A DNA stretch of 64,000 nt, taken from CAVVFX01 sp963777595. GTDB taxonomy: Bacteria > Acidobacteriota > Terriglobia > Bryobacterales > Bryobacteraceae. Both the position numbers and the translations under genes were made by a program. The DNA lies in assembly GCA_963777595.1 (NCBI GenBank), contig CAVZRE010000073.1, positions 29,131 through 93,130 of the forward strand, given 5' to 3'. Every line of letters begins with the position of its first letter. The first letter of the stretch is position 1. Positions 36,650-46,146 of the stretch are shown one piece after another. The notes under the pieces were generated by a model. That model was given only the letters and a program-made list of their open reading frames with translations. It did no database searches and had not been told where the DNA came from.

Positions 36650-38139
36650 TGAATCACCGTCCGGGTCGCCGCCGTCATGATGTTCTCCTGGGTTGCTTCA
36701 GCGCCCGTCAGGAAGGCTGTCGCCCGTCCTTCGCAGAGGACCATAATGCGGTCGCAGCAATGGAGCAGTTCAGGCAGTTCCGAACTCACCAGGATCACGC
36801 CCTTGCCGGCTGCTGCGAGTTCGCGGATGAGGCGATAGATATCCTGCTTCGCGCCGATATCGATGCCGCGAGCCGGGTCGTCGAGAAATACGACCTCGGG
36901 ATTCTTCAGCAGGCATTTGGCGAGCAGCACTTTCTGTTGGTTGCCGCCGCTCAAGCTGTTAACGGGGGCAGAGAGCCGCGGAGCTTTCAAAGCCAGAGTC
37001 CTGAACGGCTCGCTCACCGCCGCGACTTCATCACGTGAGCGGATGATTCCGGCAGTCGACAGACGGCCAAGGATGGCGAGCGTCGAGTTCTCCATAATGC
37101 TCATCTGTGGCAATAGGCCCGAAACCTTACGATCTTCGGGCAGGAATGCGAGTCCCGCATCCATGGCGTCGCGAGGGGATCGAGGATGGAATTTGCGGCC
37201 CTTTAATTGGAGAGAGCCTGAGCGTATCGGCTCCAGTCCAAAGAGCGCCTGGCCGAGTTCGGTGCGTCCCGCACCCACCAGTCCGGCCACGCCCAGGATC
37301 TCGCCGCCCTGAAGTTCGAAGCTGATGTCATTGAGTTTGCTGGTCGAGAGGCTTTGCACAGTCAAAAGAGGTTCGCCGGACTGCGTGGCGGCGGGAGGTT
37401 TTACGGCGATACTGATGGCGCGGCCAACCATCAGGCGGATGACTTCGGCAGGTGTCGTCGATGCGATGTCGCGAGTTTCGATCGTCTCGCCATCGCGCAG
37501 CACGGTGATGCGATCGCAGATTCGAAAGATCTCGTCCATCTTGTGCGAGACGTAGACGACAGCGACGCCTTCGGCCTGAAGTGCCGCGATGCGTTCGAAG
37601 AGGCGTTCCGCGGAATCGTCGAAGAGCGCGCTGGTGGGCTCGTCCATCAAGAGGATTCGCGCATGCATGCTCAACGCGCGCGCGATTGCGAGCAGTTGCA
37701 GTTTGCCGATGGGGAGATCGCCGGCCGGCGTTCGAGTATCGCAATCGAGTCCCACTTGCGCGAAGAAGGGACGGCAGAAGGCTTCGATTTTGCGTGGATG
37801 ATTGATTCGACCTTCGTGAAAGTGAAGATTGCGGATGACGATGTTTTCGCCGGCGGTGAGATGCGGAAAGAGATCCAGCTCTTGATAGATAATGCCGATG
37901 CCGTGGCGCTGGGCGTCTAACGGACTGGCAATGGCGGCTGGAGATCCATCGACCAGGATCTGCCCCGAATCGGCGCGCACCGAGCCGGCGATGATTTTGG
38001 CGAGCGTGCTCTTGCCGGCGCCGTTCTCGCCCATCAATGCGTGCACTTCGCCGGCGCGGACCGCGAAACTCGCGCCTTTCAGGGCGGCAATTCCGCCATA
38101 GTGTTTGGTTATCTTGCGCGCCTGCAGTAGCTCCGGCAT
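36646..38139 (-). CDS. Sugar ABC transporter ATP-binding protein, RbsA-like
   Basis: About 497 residues from the ATG at 38139, which has AGAAGG upstream; the open frame extends 45 bases further. Two nucleotide-binding domains: the first with Walker A MGENGAGKSTLAKI, signature-like DLPIGKLQLLAIARAL and Walker B ILLMDEPTSAL; the second with degenerate P-loop AGLVGAGRTELGQ, LSGGNQQKVLLAKCL and VVFLDDPARGIDIG. First gene of the long minus-strand series that runs down to the sulfatase at 28993. It is divergent from the formaldehyde dehydrogenase, with 137 bp between the starts. Confidence 0.93.
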   Translation of the reverse strand: MPELLQARKITKHYGGIAALKGASFAVRAGEVHALMGENGAGKSTLAKIIAGSVRADSGQILVDGSPAAIASPLDAQRHGIGIIYQELDLFPHLTAGENIVIRNLHFHEGRINHPRKIEAFCRPFFAQVGLDCDTRTPAGDLPIGKLQLLAIARALSMHARILLMDEPTSALFDDSAERLFERIAALQAEGVAVVYVSHKMDEIFRICDRITVLRDGETIETRDIASTTPAEVIRLMVGRAISIAVKPPAATQSGEPLLTVQSLSTSKLNDISFELQGGEILGVAGLVGAGRTELGQALFGLEPIRSGSLQLKGRKFHPRSPRDAMDAGLAFLPEDRKVSGLLPQMSIMENSTLAILGRLSTAGIIRSRDEVAAVSEPFRTLALKAPRLSAPVNSLSGGNQQKVLLAKCLLKNPEVVFLDDPARGIDIGAKQDIYRLIRELAAAGKGVILVSSELPELLHCCDRIMVLCEGRATAFLTGAEATQENIMTAATRTVIQ

Positions 38140-38276
38140 CGGACCTTCTATTTGACCAGATTTGCGGATAGGGCTTACTCGCACAACTCAACTCCCACGA
38201 ACCGCGTTCTTTGTGTCATTATGCTGTTCGCGGGCCAGGATGTCCGCTGAAGCAATCCTAAGGAGGAGACAAAGGT

Positions 38277-39473
38277 ATGGCAGGCAATCGCGGGGTCGCC
38301 TACATGGGCCCAGGCAAAGTAGAAGTACAGACCATCGACTATCCGAAGCTCGCGCTGGGTTCGCGCAAATGCGAGCACGGGGTGATTCTCAAAATCGTTA
38401 CCACCAACATCTGCGGCAGCGACCAGCATATGGTTCGCGGTCGTACGACTGCGCCGCAGGGCCTGGTACTCGGGCACGAGATCACGGGCGAGGTGATTGA
38501 AACCGGACGCGACGTCGAGTTCATTCACAAAGGCGATCTGGTTTCAGTGCCTTTCAACATTGCCTGCGGACGATGCCGCAACTGCAAGGAAGGGAAGACC
38601 GGAATTTGTCTGAACGTCAACCCGGCGCGGCCTGGCGCAGCCTATGGCTATGTCGACATGGGCGGCTGGGTCGGGGGCCAGGCTCAGTATGTCATGGTGC
38701 CCTATGCGGATTTCAATCTGCTGAAGTTTCCGGACCGCGATCAGGCGATGGAGAAGATTCGCGACCTCACGCTCCTCTCCGATATCTTTCCCACGGGTTA
38801 TCACGGCGCAGTCACCGCCGGCGTCGGTCCGGGATCGATCGTGTATGTAGCGGGTGCGGGACCGGTTGGCTTGGGTTGCGCCGCGGCCTGCCATCTGCTG
38901 GGTGCGGCGGTGGTGATCGTCGGCGATATGATTCCCGAGCGGCTCGCACAGGCGAAGAGTTTCGGTTGCGAAATCGTGGACCTGCGCAAGGACGCGTCGC
39001 CCGGCGAGCAGATCGAACAGATCGTGGGCGTTCCGGAAGTCGATTCCGCGGTCGACTGCGTGGGCTTCGAAGCCAAAGGACACGGGCATGATAGCGGCAA
39101 GGAGCAACCGGCGACGGTGCTGAATTCGCTGATGACGGTCACTCGTGCGGGAGGCGCGATCGGCATTCCGGGACTCTATGTCACCGACGATCCGGGCGGT
39201 GTGGACGACAACGCCAAGAGCGGCACGCTTGGCATCCGCATCGGCCTGGGCTGGGCCAAATCGCATACCTTCGCGACCGGACAATGCCCCGTGATGCGCT
39301 ATAACCGGCAGTTGATGCAGGCGATCCTGCACGATAAGGTTCACGTTGCCAAGGCCGTCAATGTCACGATGATTGCGCTGGACGAGGCGCCCCAGGGGTA
39401 CAAGGACTTCGATAAAGGCGCGGCAAAGAAGTTCGTGATCGATCCGAATAGCATGGTGGGTAAGGCAGCGTAG
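38277..39473 (+). CDS. fdhA: Glutathione-independent formaldehyde dehydrogenase
   Basis: 398 residues, the exact length of the Pseudomonas putida enzyme, with the start MAGNRGVAYMGPGKVEVQ. It is a zinc-containing medium-chain dehydrogenase/reductase with tightly bound NAD that oxidises or dismutates formaldehyde. Visible sites are catalytic Cys46 (NICGSDQH) and His67 (VLGHE), structural zinc cysteines 97, 100, 103 and 111 (CGRCRNCKEGKTGIC), and the Rossmann motif VAGAGPVGLG. A strong ribosome site (AAGGAGG) lies just upstream. It is a one-gene unit convergent with the kinase, with 2 bp between stops. Probable role is formaldehyde detoxification or C1 metabolism. Confidence 0.93.
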   Translation: MAGNRGVAYMGPGKVEVQTIDYPKLALGSRKCEHGVILKIVTTNICGSDQHMVRGRTTAPQGLVLGHEITGEVIETGRDVEFIHKGDLVSVPFNIACGRCRNCKEGKTGICLNVNPARPGAAYGYVDMGGWVGGQAQYVMVPYADFNLLKFPDRDQAMEKIRDLTLLSDIFPTGYHGAVTAGVGPGSIVYVAGAGPVGLGCAAACHLLGAAVVIVGDMIPERLAQAKSFGCEIVDLRKDASPGEQIEQIVGVPEVDSAVDCVGFEAKGHGHDSGKEQPATVLNSLMTVTRAGGAIGIPGLYVTDDPGGVDDNAKSGTLGIRIGLGWAKSHTFATGQCPVMRYNRQLMQAILHDKVHVAKAVNVTMIALDEAPQGYKDFDKGAAKKFVIDPNSMVGKAA

Positions 39474-39475
39474 CG

Positions 39476-42400
39476 CTACTGCGACCCGGTGAACGAGAAG
39501 CCGGACAGGTTCATTTCGTCGCGCCCACGAAGCATGAAGCCGAAATTGCCCTCATGCAGGGCCGTGCCCATCCACGAATCCAGGACAGCCCATCCTTTAG
39601 GCTCCTGGATTCGCTGCACGATGCCTGCCGGAGAGATCGTGACCTGCAGCGTCGCGCTCACGGTTTCGAGCGGCAGGCCATGCTTTCGCTTGACCAATGC
39701 GTTCGACTTGCCGTTCGTTACAAGGCTGCGGGTGAAGTTTTCGCTATCGAGCTCGAATTCCGCGTAGTTCTTTTCGTCGACGACGTGCGCCACCCAGCGG
39801 AGTTGCTTGCCGTGTTTCAAGGACGCCGTGAAGCTGTAGGTTCCGGGCCCCTGCGGTTTGAAGAGAATGAGATTGCCGCCGTGCCGCATGAAATGGTCGC
39901 CCTCGGGCTGCCAGGCTTGAGGGTTCAGCCAGCCCGCCATGCCGATGTGAACGACCGGTTTGGGAGCGGGCGCAACATGTTCCGCCACGAGTCCGACTGC
40001 GATGTTCCTGGTGTTGCCGCCGCCGATCTCGAATGTCTCAGAGTGCGGCACGAAATGAGGAAGGGAGGCGCTCACGATATAGGTGCCCACGGGAAGGCGA
40101 GTGGACCCAGCCGCCAGAGGCCGCGCCTGAGCTTCGCCGGCGCGCTGGATGGTCAACTGCGCGTTTGCCGGGGTCACCGAGAGGGCCAGCATGCCGAACG
40201 TGGCTTCGAGCAGTACGTCGGCTCCAGTGATGGTCCGATTCTCCCCCGCGCTGAAATTCAGATCGTAAGTCTTGGGCTTGTAGTCGTCTTTGCGCAACTG
40301 CACTCGACGGGTGCCGGGCGAAACCTGCACGGGCGGCATGCCGCCGTCCGGTCCGGCTGTGCCGGCGAGCTTGCCGTCCACTAAGACTTGTGTCCCGGGC
40401 AAAGCTCCTGAAACATGAAGCGCCGCGACCTTAGGCAAGGGGTGCAACTGGAATGCGACTTTGGTCTCCTCGCCCTTCACAATCGTGACACGCTGGTCGT
40501 CAACGGGCAGGAAGCCCTCCTTGAAGACCGACACCACATATTGTTGAGGCTGCACGTTGGGGATGCGCAATTGTCCCCGGCGCGTGAGCATGCGAGCACG
40601 CTGGCCATCGATCGTCACCACCACGTCATCTTCTCCGGTGGAGACGACGAGCGTGCCGAGGGTCTGCTGGCCGCGATTGACGCCATTGATGTAGATGGCA
40701 AGGGCGGGGACGGCGGTCGTTTCATAGACAACCTTGCGACGATCATCGCCGTCGCCGACGGTGATTTCGTGATCTCCCGGAGAGATGTTGCTCAACTCGA
40801 CTCCGAGCGGATTGGCTTGACCGACTGGCTTGCCATCGAAAGTGACGGCTCCGGCCTTCTGACTCGAGTAGACTCGCCCGCGCCCACCCAGGTTGCTGAC
40901 CAAAATCGCGGTGGTGTCTTTCGCAGCTTCGATGCCGGTGACGACCGGCTGGGCGCCTGCGAGCGCATCGAAGTGTATGGCAGCGGTCGATGTCCCGCTG
41001 CCGAACGCGAGAGTGTGGGAACCGTCGGCTACATTATCCAGAATCAACTGGCCGCTCTGCAGACTGGTTTGCGGACGGCCATCGAGTGTAACTGAAGCAG
41101 CGGGGAAATCGGACGCCAGTTTCACCGTTGACGCGAGGGCCTGGAGCGTGAAATCGGCGGAGGTGTTGTGACCGGCTACGGTGACAGTAGTTTGGGATGG
41201 CCGGAATCCCTCACGAGTCGCGTTGATGCGATAGCTTCCAGGCGCCAGAGTCAAATGCAAGTTGGACGTTCCAGCAGGCTTGCCATTCACCATGATGGTC
41301 GCGCCGTCGGGGACCGTCCGGATGTCGACTGGCACCAGGCCAGCCGACAGCTTGGAGGATTTCTGCTGGTGGAAGAGCCAGGCTCCGGTCGCCGACACCA
41401 TCAGGAGCAGGATGCAGCCTGCAACTGCGAACCACATGCGGCTCTTTCTGGTTTGAGGCGGCGGAGTTGGACTCTTCATCGGAAGTTGAACTCGCTGCGG
41501 AGCAGGGGGCGCGGGCGGCAAGTCTCTCTTTGCGGGTGAAGATGCCGCGGCAACGACGGTCTGGGAGGAGCCGGGTGCTGCAGGAGCGGGGGGCTTTTTT
41601 TCCGCCGGCTTGGTGGGAGCGGGGACCGCCTTCGGCGAGAGGGGCGGAGCCAAAGCGGGCGCCTCCGAGGCGACTGCCGCAGTAGCGGGACGGTGCAAGC
41701 CGACGTAGCGCTTTTCGATGGCGATGAGCGCAGTTTGAAACTCTGGATCATCCAGATATTTGGCAGCCAGCGCGCGGACGCCGGCTAGAATTTCGCGCTG
41801 AACGTCGGGCCTTTGCTCGGTCTCGGCCTGCGCTTCGAAGCGGGTCAACTTCTCCAAATCCGTGCGGCGCGATGGCGTGCGGCCGGCATTCGACGGGCTC
41901 TTCATCAGCGTGGCCCGCAGTTGGAGCAAGCGCGCGGCATCAGGATAGAGCGCGATGGACTGCTCCACCGCTGCGAGGGCCCCGCCGAGGTCGCCCTCGG
42001 ATTGCAACTGACGTGCGCGATTGGCGCAGTGGTCGATGGCTTCGTCGCGCGCCCGGTCGGTAATGAGCGCGGCCATGCTGCGTGCCTGTGAGTGGGCCGG
42101 ATCGAGCTCCAGCGCGTTATGAAGAAGCTCCCCGGCGCGCTTCCAATCGCTATCGAGCAAGGAACGCGCGTGTTGCACGAGGGTCTCGACCAGAAGCCCG
42201 CGGGCCGTGACGTCCCGCTCGTCTGATTGCAGCGCCTGACGCAGGAGACGCGCGGACTCATCGAACTTTCCCGTGGAGTTGAGGGCACACGCCTTCTCGC
42301 CCAGGAGTTGCGAGACGGCAGTGTGGTCTCCCCTTTGACGAACCAGCTTGGCGAGTTGGTCGAGTTCGGTATCGTTGGGGAAGTCCTGCTGCGCCTCACG

Positions 42401-44455
42401 CAGCAATGCGGCGGCCTGCGCGAAGTCGCGGCGTTCGAGCTGCCTGTCAATCTGGTAGACCCAATGCGCTCTGGCATCAGTGCGCATTTGTTGGCCGCGG
42501 CGTTTTGAGACGCGTTCGAGCTCGAATTCGAGGCCGGGATACTGGTTATAGACCGTGCGCAGAATCTCCCACTGACCGAGCGCTTCGCTATATTGCGCCG
42601 ACTCTTCCTGGCGGCGCGCCTTGGCTACGATGGTGTCGACCAGGTCCCGCTTTTCGCACATCAGCTCGAGGGCTCGCTCAAGATGCTGCTCTTCAGGATA
42701 TTTCCCGGCCGCGCTGCGCAGCATATCAATGCGTTTATCAAGATCCGGTTCCGCCTCCACGGTACGATCCACTTCCGCTATGAAGGCCGAACGCTTCTGT
42801 CGCTTACTATCCTCTACGTCGAGCTTCAGGGCCTGAAACAGAGGTTGGTCCGGGTACTTTTTGAGCGCTTCTCCGGCGAGCTGGAGGGCGCGATCGAAAT
42901 TGCCATCGGCCAGGGCGCGGCGGGCTTCGGCATATGCAGCCAAGTTGGCATCCTGCTCGGAACGGACCTGATTGTAGAGACTCTGGTAGGAGGAACCGCG
43001 GCCGGTGGATGAGACATCGGGCGCGCGTTTGTCAAGTTCGAGAACGCGTTCGAGCTTGCTGAGCGCGTTACTGAGTTCGCACTTCTCATAAGCTTCGAGC
43101 GCTGACTGGTAGAGCTTCTCTTTCTCCTGACGCATCTGCAGATACTGCTGTTCGCGACGTTGAATATCGGCCATAAGATTAAGAGCTTGGGTGTCGGACG
43201 GCCGCAGTTGCAGGACGTTATCCACGGCCTGGCGAGCGTGGCTGAACGCGAAACGGTCCAGGTGCTGCCGCGCAAGACGGACCCATTCGTCGACCTGCCG
43301 ACCGCTCCGGTTCGATTCGATATCGTGCTGCAGGCGGAGCGCTTCGACGTTCTCCGGATCGATCTCGAGCGCGTCCTGCACCTTCTGCAAGGCGAGCGGA
43401 TATTCGTCGTCGGCGATGCGGGTACGAGCGCTCTCCAGTAACTGAGCGAGCGCTTTCTGCCGGACTGCCTGGTCGATCCTGCGTCGAAGAGGCGCCATGG
43501 CTGGATCGAGATGTCCTTCCGATTCGAGTTCGGTCAGGATCTCCGAAGCGAACTGATTGTCGCCCGATTCAAAGGCTCGAGTGGCACGGGCGATGCGCGG
43601 CTGAATGCGCGCGGAGTCGAACGATTCGATGGGTTCATTGCGGAGCGCCTTCTGGAGCGCGTCTGCAAGGTCCCGCGCGGTGCTGAATCGATTCCACGGC
43701 TGCTTGGCCATGGTTTTGTGGACTACGCGCCCGAGCACGGGGCTGACAGCGGGATTCAGATCTGACGCCGGCGGCGGCACGTGATGGAGGATCGCGTTGG
43801 CGATTTCGCGATGAGTCGCGCCATCAAAAGGACGCCGCAGCGTCAGCGTTTCGTAGGCCACCACGCCCAGGGTGAAGATATCCGAAAGAGCGGTGGCGGG
43901 CTTTAGCTGGATCTGCTCCGGCGCCATGTAGAGGAGGGTGCCTTTGGGCGACGATGCTGTCCGCGCGTCGGCCATGTGCGCTACGCCAAAGTCGATGATC
44001 TTGACGGAATCGTCTTCCAGCACGAAGATGTTGCTGGGCTTGAGGTCGCGATGCACCAGGCCGCGTTCGTGAGCGGCTTGCAAGCCACGGCAACTCTGGC
44101 AGAGGATCTCGACCGTGCGCTCGACCGTGAGCCGGCGGCTGGAGGTACGGATGAGGCTCTCCAGGGTGACACCTTTGAGCAGCGGCATCACGAAATAGGG
44201 CTTCGCAGCGCCTTCGTCTTCGAATTTTCCAACATCGAAGATCTCGATGATATTCGGATGGCAAATGGATGCGAGGATGTTGCATTCTTTGTAAAAGAGA
44301 TCCAGCGCGGCGGGTTCCGGTGCATCGCGGATGGTCTTGAGCGCTACGTCGCGGCGGATCAGCGTATCATAGGCCCAATAAACGACGCCCATGCCTCCCT
44401 GGCCCAGCGTCTGCTTGACCTCGTAACGATCTGTCAGCTTGTTCCCGATTGGCAC
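39476..44455 (-). CDS. Large Ser/Thr protein kinase with TPR-like and PEGA domains
   Basis: 1659 residues in one intact frame. The N-terminal Hanks-type kinase (about 10-275) has the glycine loop LGQGGMGVVYWA, VAIK-like VALKTI, HRDLKPSN, DFGVAH and APEQ. About 300-900 is a long helical array of TPR-type units (repeated 'AL..A..ALE.DPEN' patterns). A Pro/Ala-rich linker (about 925-1000) leads to a transmembrane helix (about 1005-1025, WFAVAGCILLLMVSATGAWLF). Outside are PEGA-type repeats (VDIRTVPDGATIMVNGKPAG, LHVSGALPGTQVLVDGKLAG). The C-terminal 150 residues (WLNPQAWQPEGDHFMRHGG) look like a lectin-like sandwich. It could transmit envelope or glycan signals to cytoplasmic targets. Substrates are unknown. 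It ends 2 bp from fdhA. Confidence 0.88.
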   Translation of the reverse strand: MPIGNKLTDRYEVKQTLGQGGMGVVYWAYDTLIRRDVALKTIRDAPEPAALDLFYKECNILASICHPNIIEIFDVGKFEDEGAAKPYFVMPLLKGVTLESLIRTSSRRLTVERTVEILCQSCRGLQAAHERGLVHRDLKPSNIFVLEDDSVKIIDFGVAHMADARTASSPKGTLLYMAPEQIQLKPATALSDIFTLGVVAYETLTLRRPFDGATHREIANAILHHVPPPASDLNPAVSPVLGRVVHKTMAKQPWNRFSTARDLADALQKALRNEPIESFDSARIQPRIARATRAFESGDNQFASEILTELESEGHLDPAMAPLRRRIDQAVRQKALAQLLESARTRIADDEYPLALQKVQDALEIDPENVEALRLQHDIESNRSGRQVDEWVRLARQHLDRFAFSHARQAVDNVLQLRPSDTQALNLMADIQRREQQYLQMRQEKEKLYQSALEAYEKCELSNALSKLERVLELDKRAPDVSSTGRGSSYQSLYNQVRSEQDANLAAYAEARRALADGNFDRALQLAGEALKKYPDQPLFQALKLDVEDSKRQKRSAFIAEVDRTVEAEPDLDKRIDMLRSAAGKYPEEQHLERALELMCEKRDLVDTIVAKARRQEESAQYSEALGQWEILRTVYNQYPGLEFELERVSKRRGQQMRTDARAHWVYQIDRQLERRDFAQAAALLREAQQDFPNDTELDQLAKLVRQRGDHTAVSQLLGEKACALNSTGKFDESARLLRQALQSDERDVTARGLLVETLVQHARSLLDSDWKRAGELLHNALELDPAHSQARSMAALITDRARDEAIDHCANRARQLQSEGDLGGALAAVEQSIALYPDAARLLQLRATLMKSPSNAGRTPSRRTDLEKLTRFEAQAETEQRPDVQREILAGVRALAAKYLDDPEFQTALIAIEKRYVGLHRPATAAVASEAPALAPPLSPKAVPAPTKPAEKKPPAPAAPGSSQTVVAAASSPAKRDLPPAPPAPQRVQLPMKSPTPPPQTRKSRMWFAVAGCILLLMVSATGAWLFHQQKSSKLSAGLVPVDIRTVPDGATIMVNGKPAGTSNLHLTLAPGSYRINATREGFRPSQTTVTVAGHNTSADFTLQALASTVKLASDFPAASVTLDGRPQTSLQSGQLILDNVADGSHTLAFGSGTSTAAIHFDALAGAQPVVTGIEAAKDTTAILVSNLGGRGRVYSSQKAGAVTFDGKPVGQANPLGVELSNISPGDHEITVGDGDDRRKVVYETTAVPALAIYINGVNRGQQTLGTLVVSTGEDDVVVTIDGQRARMLTRRGQLRIPNVQPQQYVVSVFKEGFLPVDDQRVTIVKGEETKVAFQLHPLPKVAALHVSGALPGTQVLVDGKLAGTAGPDGGMPPVQVSPGTRRVQLRKDDYKPKTYDLNFSAGENRTITGADVLLEATFGMLALSVTPANAQLTIQRAGEAQARPLAAGSTRLPVGTYIVSASLPHFVPHSETFEIGGGNTRNIAVGLVAEHVAPAPKPVVHIGMAGWLNPQAWQPEGDHFMRHGGNLILFKPQGPGTYSFTASLKHGKQLRWVAHVVDEKNYAEFELDSENFTRSLVTNGKSNALVKRKHGLPLETVSATLQVTISPAGIVQRIQEPKGWAVLDSWMGTALHEGNFGFMLRGRDEMNLSGFSFTGSQ

Positions 44456-44750
44456 GAACCCTCCGATGTTCCCTCAATCCGAATCGTCAGGAGCAGCGTC
44501 AATGCCGCTACCGCGTAAAGAACCGGCGCGGCAGCACGTTTTTCCGCTTCTCCAAATGTTCCCACGAAATTGCAGATCGGATCCAGCGCAGCCTGTTTTC
44601 CGTTATCCCGCAACGGATGGAGTCCAACGGTGCGCGCCGGAAAATGGCGACGTTTGTGATCGCGACCGTAACTTCCGGACCCTCCGCAACGAATTCAGCT
44701 ATGAACCGGCCGATCCAACGGGCCTACCCGATACAAAAGAGGATAAAGAC
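44456..44750. other. Intergenic region upstream of the kinase
   Basis: Between the divergent kinase and the sigma-factor side. Several overlapping short frames exist on the plus strand but none has a domain or consistent codon pattern. Promoters for the kinase (minus) and for the downstream plus-strand genes must lie here; I could not place their boxes with confidence. Confidence 0.4.
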
Positions 44751-44807
44751 ATGTCAACGAAAGGAAACAGCGCGGGCGGGGTGCTGAATGTACAGCTGAT
44801 CGAATAG
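44751..44807 (+). CDS. Candidate 18-residue peptide ORF
   Basis: ATG at 44751 has AGAGGATAAAGAC upstream, a reasonable ribosome site, and TAG at 44805-44807. The peptide is MSTKGNSAGGVLNVQLIE. It lies 80 bp before the sigma factor. There is no signal sequence and no recognised family. It may be a leader peptide of the sigma operon or chance. Confidence 0.25.
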   Translation: MSTKGNSAGGVLNVQLIE

Positions 44808-44887
44808 GCTTGGGCGATTGAAAATTATCGAGCGGTGTGCGGGCGCTCACGCGATCTCAGCCATAATTGAGTGAGCGCTTTCTTTTC

Positions 44888-45448
44888 ATGGATTCGGACA
44901 TCGATCTGCAGCTTGAGATGGCTCGCTACCAGGAAGGCGATTCCGCCGCTGCCGCGGCCCTGATCAATCGCCTGAGCCCTCAGTTGCACCGGTTCTTTCT
45001 AATGCAGTTTGTCAGCCGGAGGCACGCGGACGATCTGCTGCAGGAAACCTGGCTGAGGATCCACGAGGTACGGCATACGTATCGGCGCGGGCAGCCCGTC
45101 CTGCCCTGGTTCTACGCCATTGCCAGGAACATCCGGGTCGACCACTACCGCAAGGCGCATCGCGCGGAAGCTCGCGAAGAGAGTCTGGAGGAAGGGTCGG
45201 AATTTCCTCAGGCTCCGGCAGCGCGGACGCAGGGAACTCCGGATCTGGAAGCGTTATTGGCTACGTTGCCGGACAGCCAGCGCGAAGTGATTGTGATGCT
45301 GAAGGTATCCGGTATGTCGCTCGAAGAAGTGGCCCGGGCCACATCGTCCAGCGTCGGCTCGGTCAAGCAGAAGGCTCATCGGGCGTACGACAAATTAAGG
45401 AAGGAGCTGGCTGCGGGACCGAGTGCCGGACGGGTGGCTGTGCAATGA
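44888..45448 (+). CDS. ECF-type RNA polymerase sigma factor
   Basis: About 186 residues from the ATG at 44888; a TTG 21 bases earlier is possible and neither has a clear ribosome site. Region 2 has LHRFFLMQFVSRRHADDLLQETWLRIHE and WFYAIARNIRVDHYRK. Region 4 has LPDSQREVIVMLKVSGMSLEEVARATSSSVGSVKQKAHRAYDKLR. It is a stress- or signal-responsive sigma factor. It overlaps the next gene by 4 bases (ATGA), which encodes its likely membrane anti-sigma factor. Target promoters were not identified. Confidence 0.92.
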   Translation: MDSDIDLQLEMARYQEGDSAAAAALINRLSPQLHRFFLMQFVSRRHADDLLQETWLRIHEVRHTYRRGQPVLPWFYAIARNIRVDHYRKAHRAEAREESLEEGSEFPQAPAARTQGTPDLEALLATLPDSQREVIVMLKVSGMSLEEVARATSSSVGSVKQKAHRAYDKLRKELAAGPSAGRVAVQ

Positions 45449-46131
45449 CGGATAGAGAGCTCGACGACATTTTGAAACGAGCCGCCGGCGCGAAGCCGAC
45501 CGTCGATACCGCTCTTCTTGACCGGATCTCGAGATCGTTGGGAACCGACATGCGCCCCGTGGAAGCGCTGCCAGCCTCCTGGATTTTGACCGGCGGATTG
45601 GTGCTGGTGGCGAGTAGCGTGGGGCTCGCCGGAGCGATGCTTTTGGGACCGCATGGCGTGCAAAAAATGAACGCGGCAGAAATCGCTGCGATCTTTTCCC
45701 TGCTCGGGATTTTGATCTGGCTGGCGGCACGTCTATGCGTGGCGGAAATGATCCCTGGAAGTCCGCGGCCGGCGTCTCCTGGGATTCTGGCGGCCGGCGG
45801 CTGCATCGGACTTGCTGTGGTGTTCGGCTTGCTATTCCACGACTACCGCACGGAGCGGTTCGTCTCGCAGGGCCTCGCGTGTTTAACGGCCGGCCTGGTT
45901 AACGCGGCGCCCGCAGCGCTTGGCACCTGGTGGCTGCTCCGGCGAGGGTTTGCAGTGGATTCCGGCGCAGCGGGATTTGCGGCGGGACTGCTCGCGGGTC
46001 TGGCGGGAATCACAATGCTGGAACTGCACTGTCCTAACTTCGAAGCGCCGCACGTGATCGTGTGGCACATCGCCGTTCTGCCGATCAGCGGAGTGCTGGG
46101 TATGCTGGCGGCGCGGAAATTGCGGGTTTAG
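45445..46131 (+). CDS. NrsF/DUF1109-like membrane anti-sigma factor
   Basis: 228 residues. A short cytoplasmic N-terminus (DRELDDILKRAAGAKPTVDTALLDRI) is followed by six predicted helices (WILTGGLVLVASSVGLAGAML, AAIFSLLGILIWLAARL, and so on) with no soluble periplasmic domain. This matches NrsF-like (DUF1109) proteins, which hold a partner ECF sigma factor at the membrane until a signal such as heavy metal or redox stress. ATGA coupling to the sigma gene supports the pairing. The family's paired conserved cysteines are not obvious here; single Cys residues occur in helices (AARLCVAE, LHCPNFE). Confidence 0.8.
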   Translation: MTDRELDDILKRAAGAKPTVDTALLDRISRSLGTDMRPVEALPASWILTGGLVLVASSVGLAGAMLLGPHGVQKMNAAEIAAIFSLLGILIWLAARLCVAEMIPGSPRPASPGILAAGGCIGLAVVFGLLFHDYRTERFVSQGLACLTAGLVNAAPAALGTWWLLRRGFAVDSGAAGFAAGLLAGLAGITMLELHCPNFEAPHVIVWHIAVLPISGVLGMLAARKLRV

Positions 46132-46146
46132 TTCAACAAGACGGGA

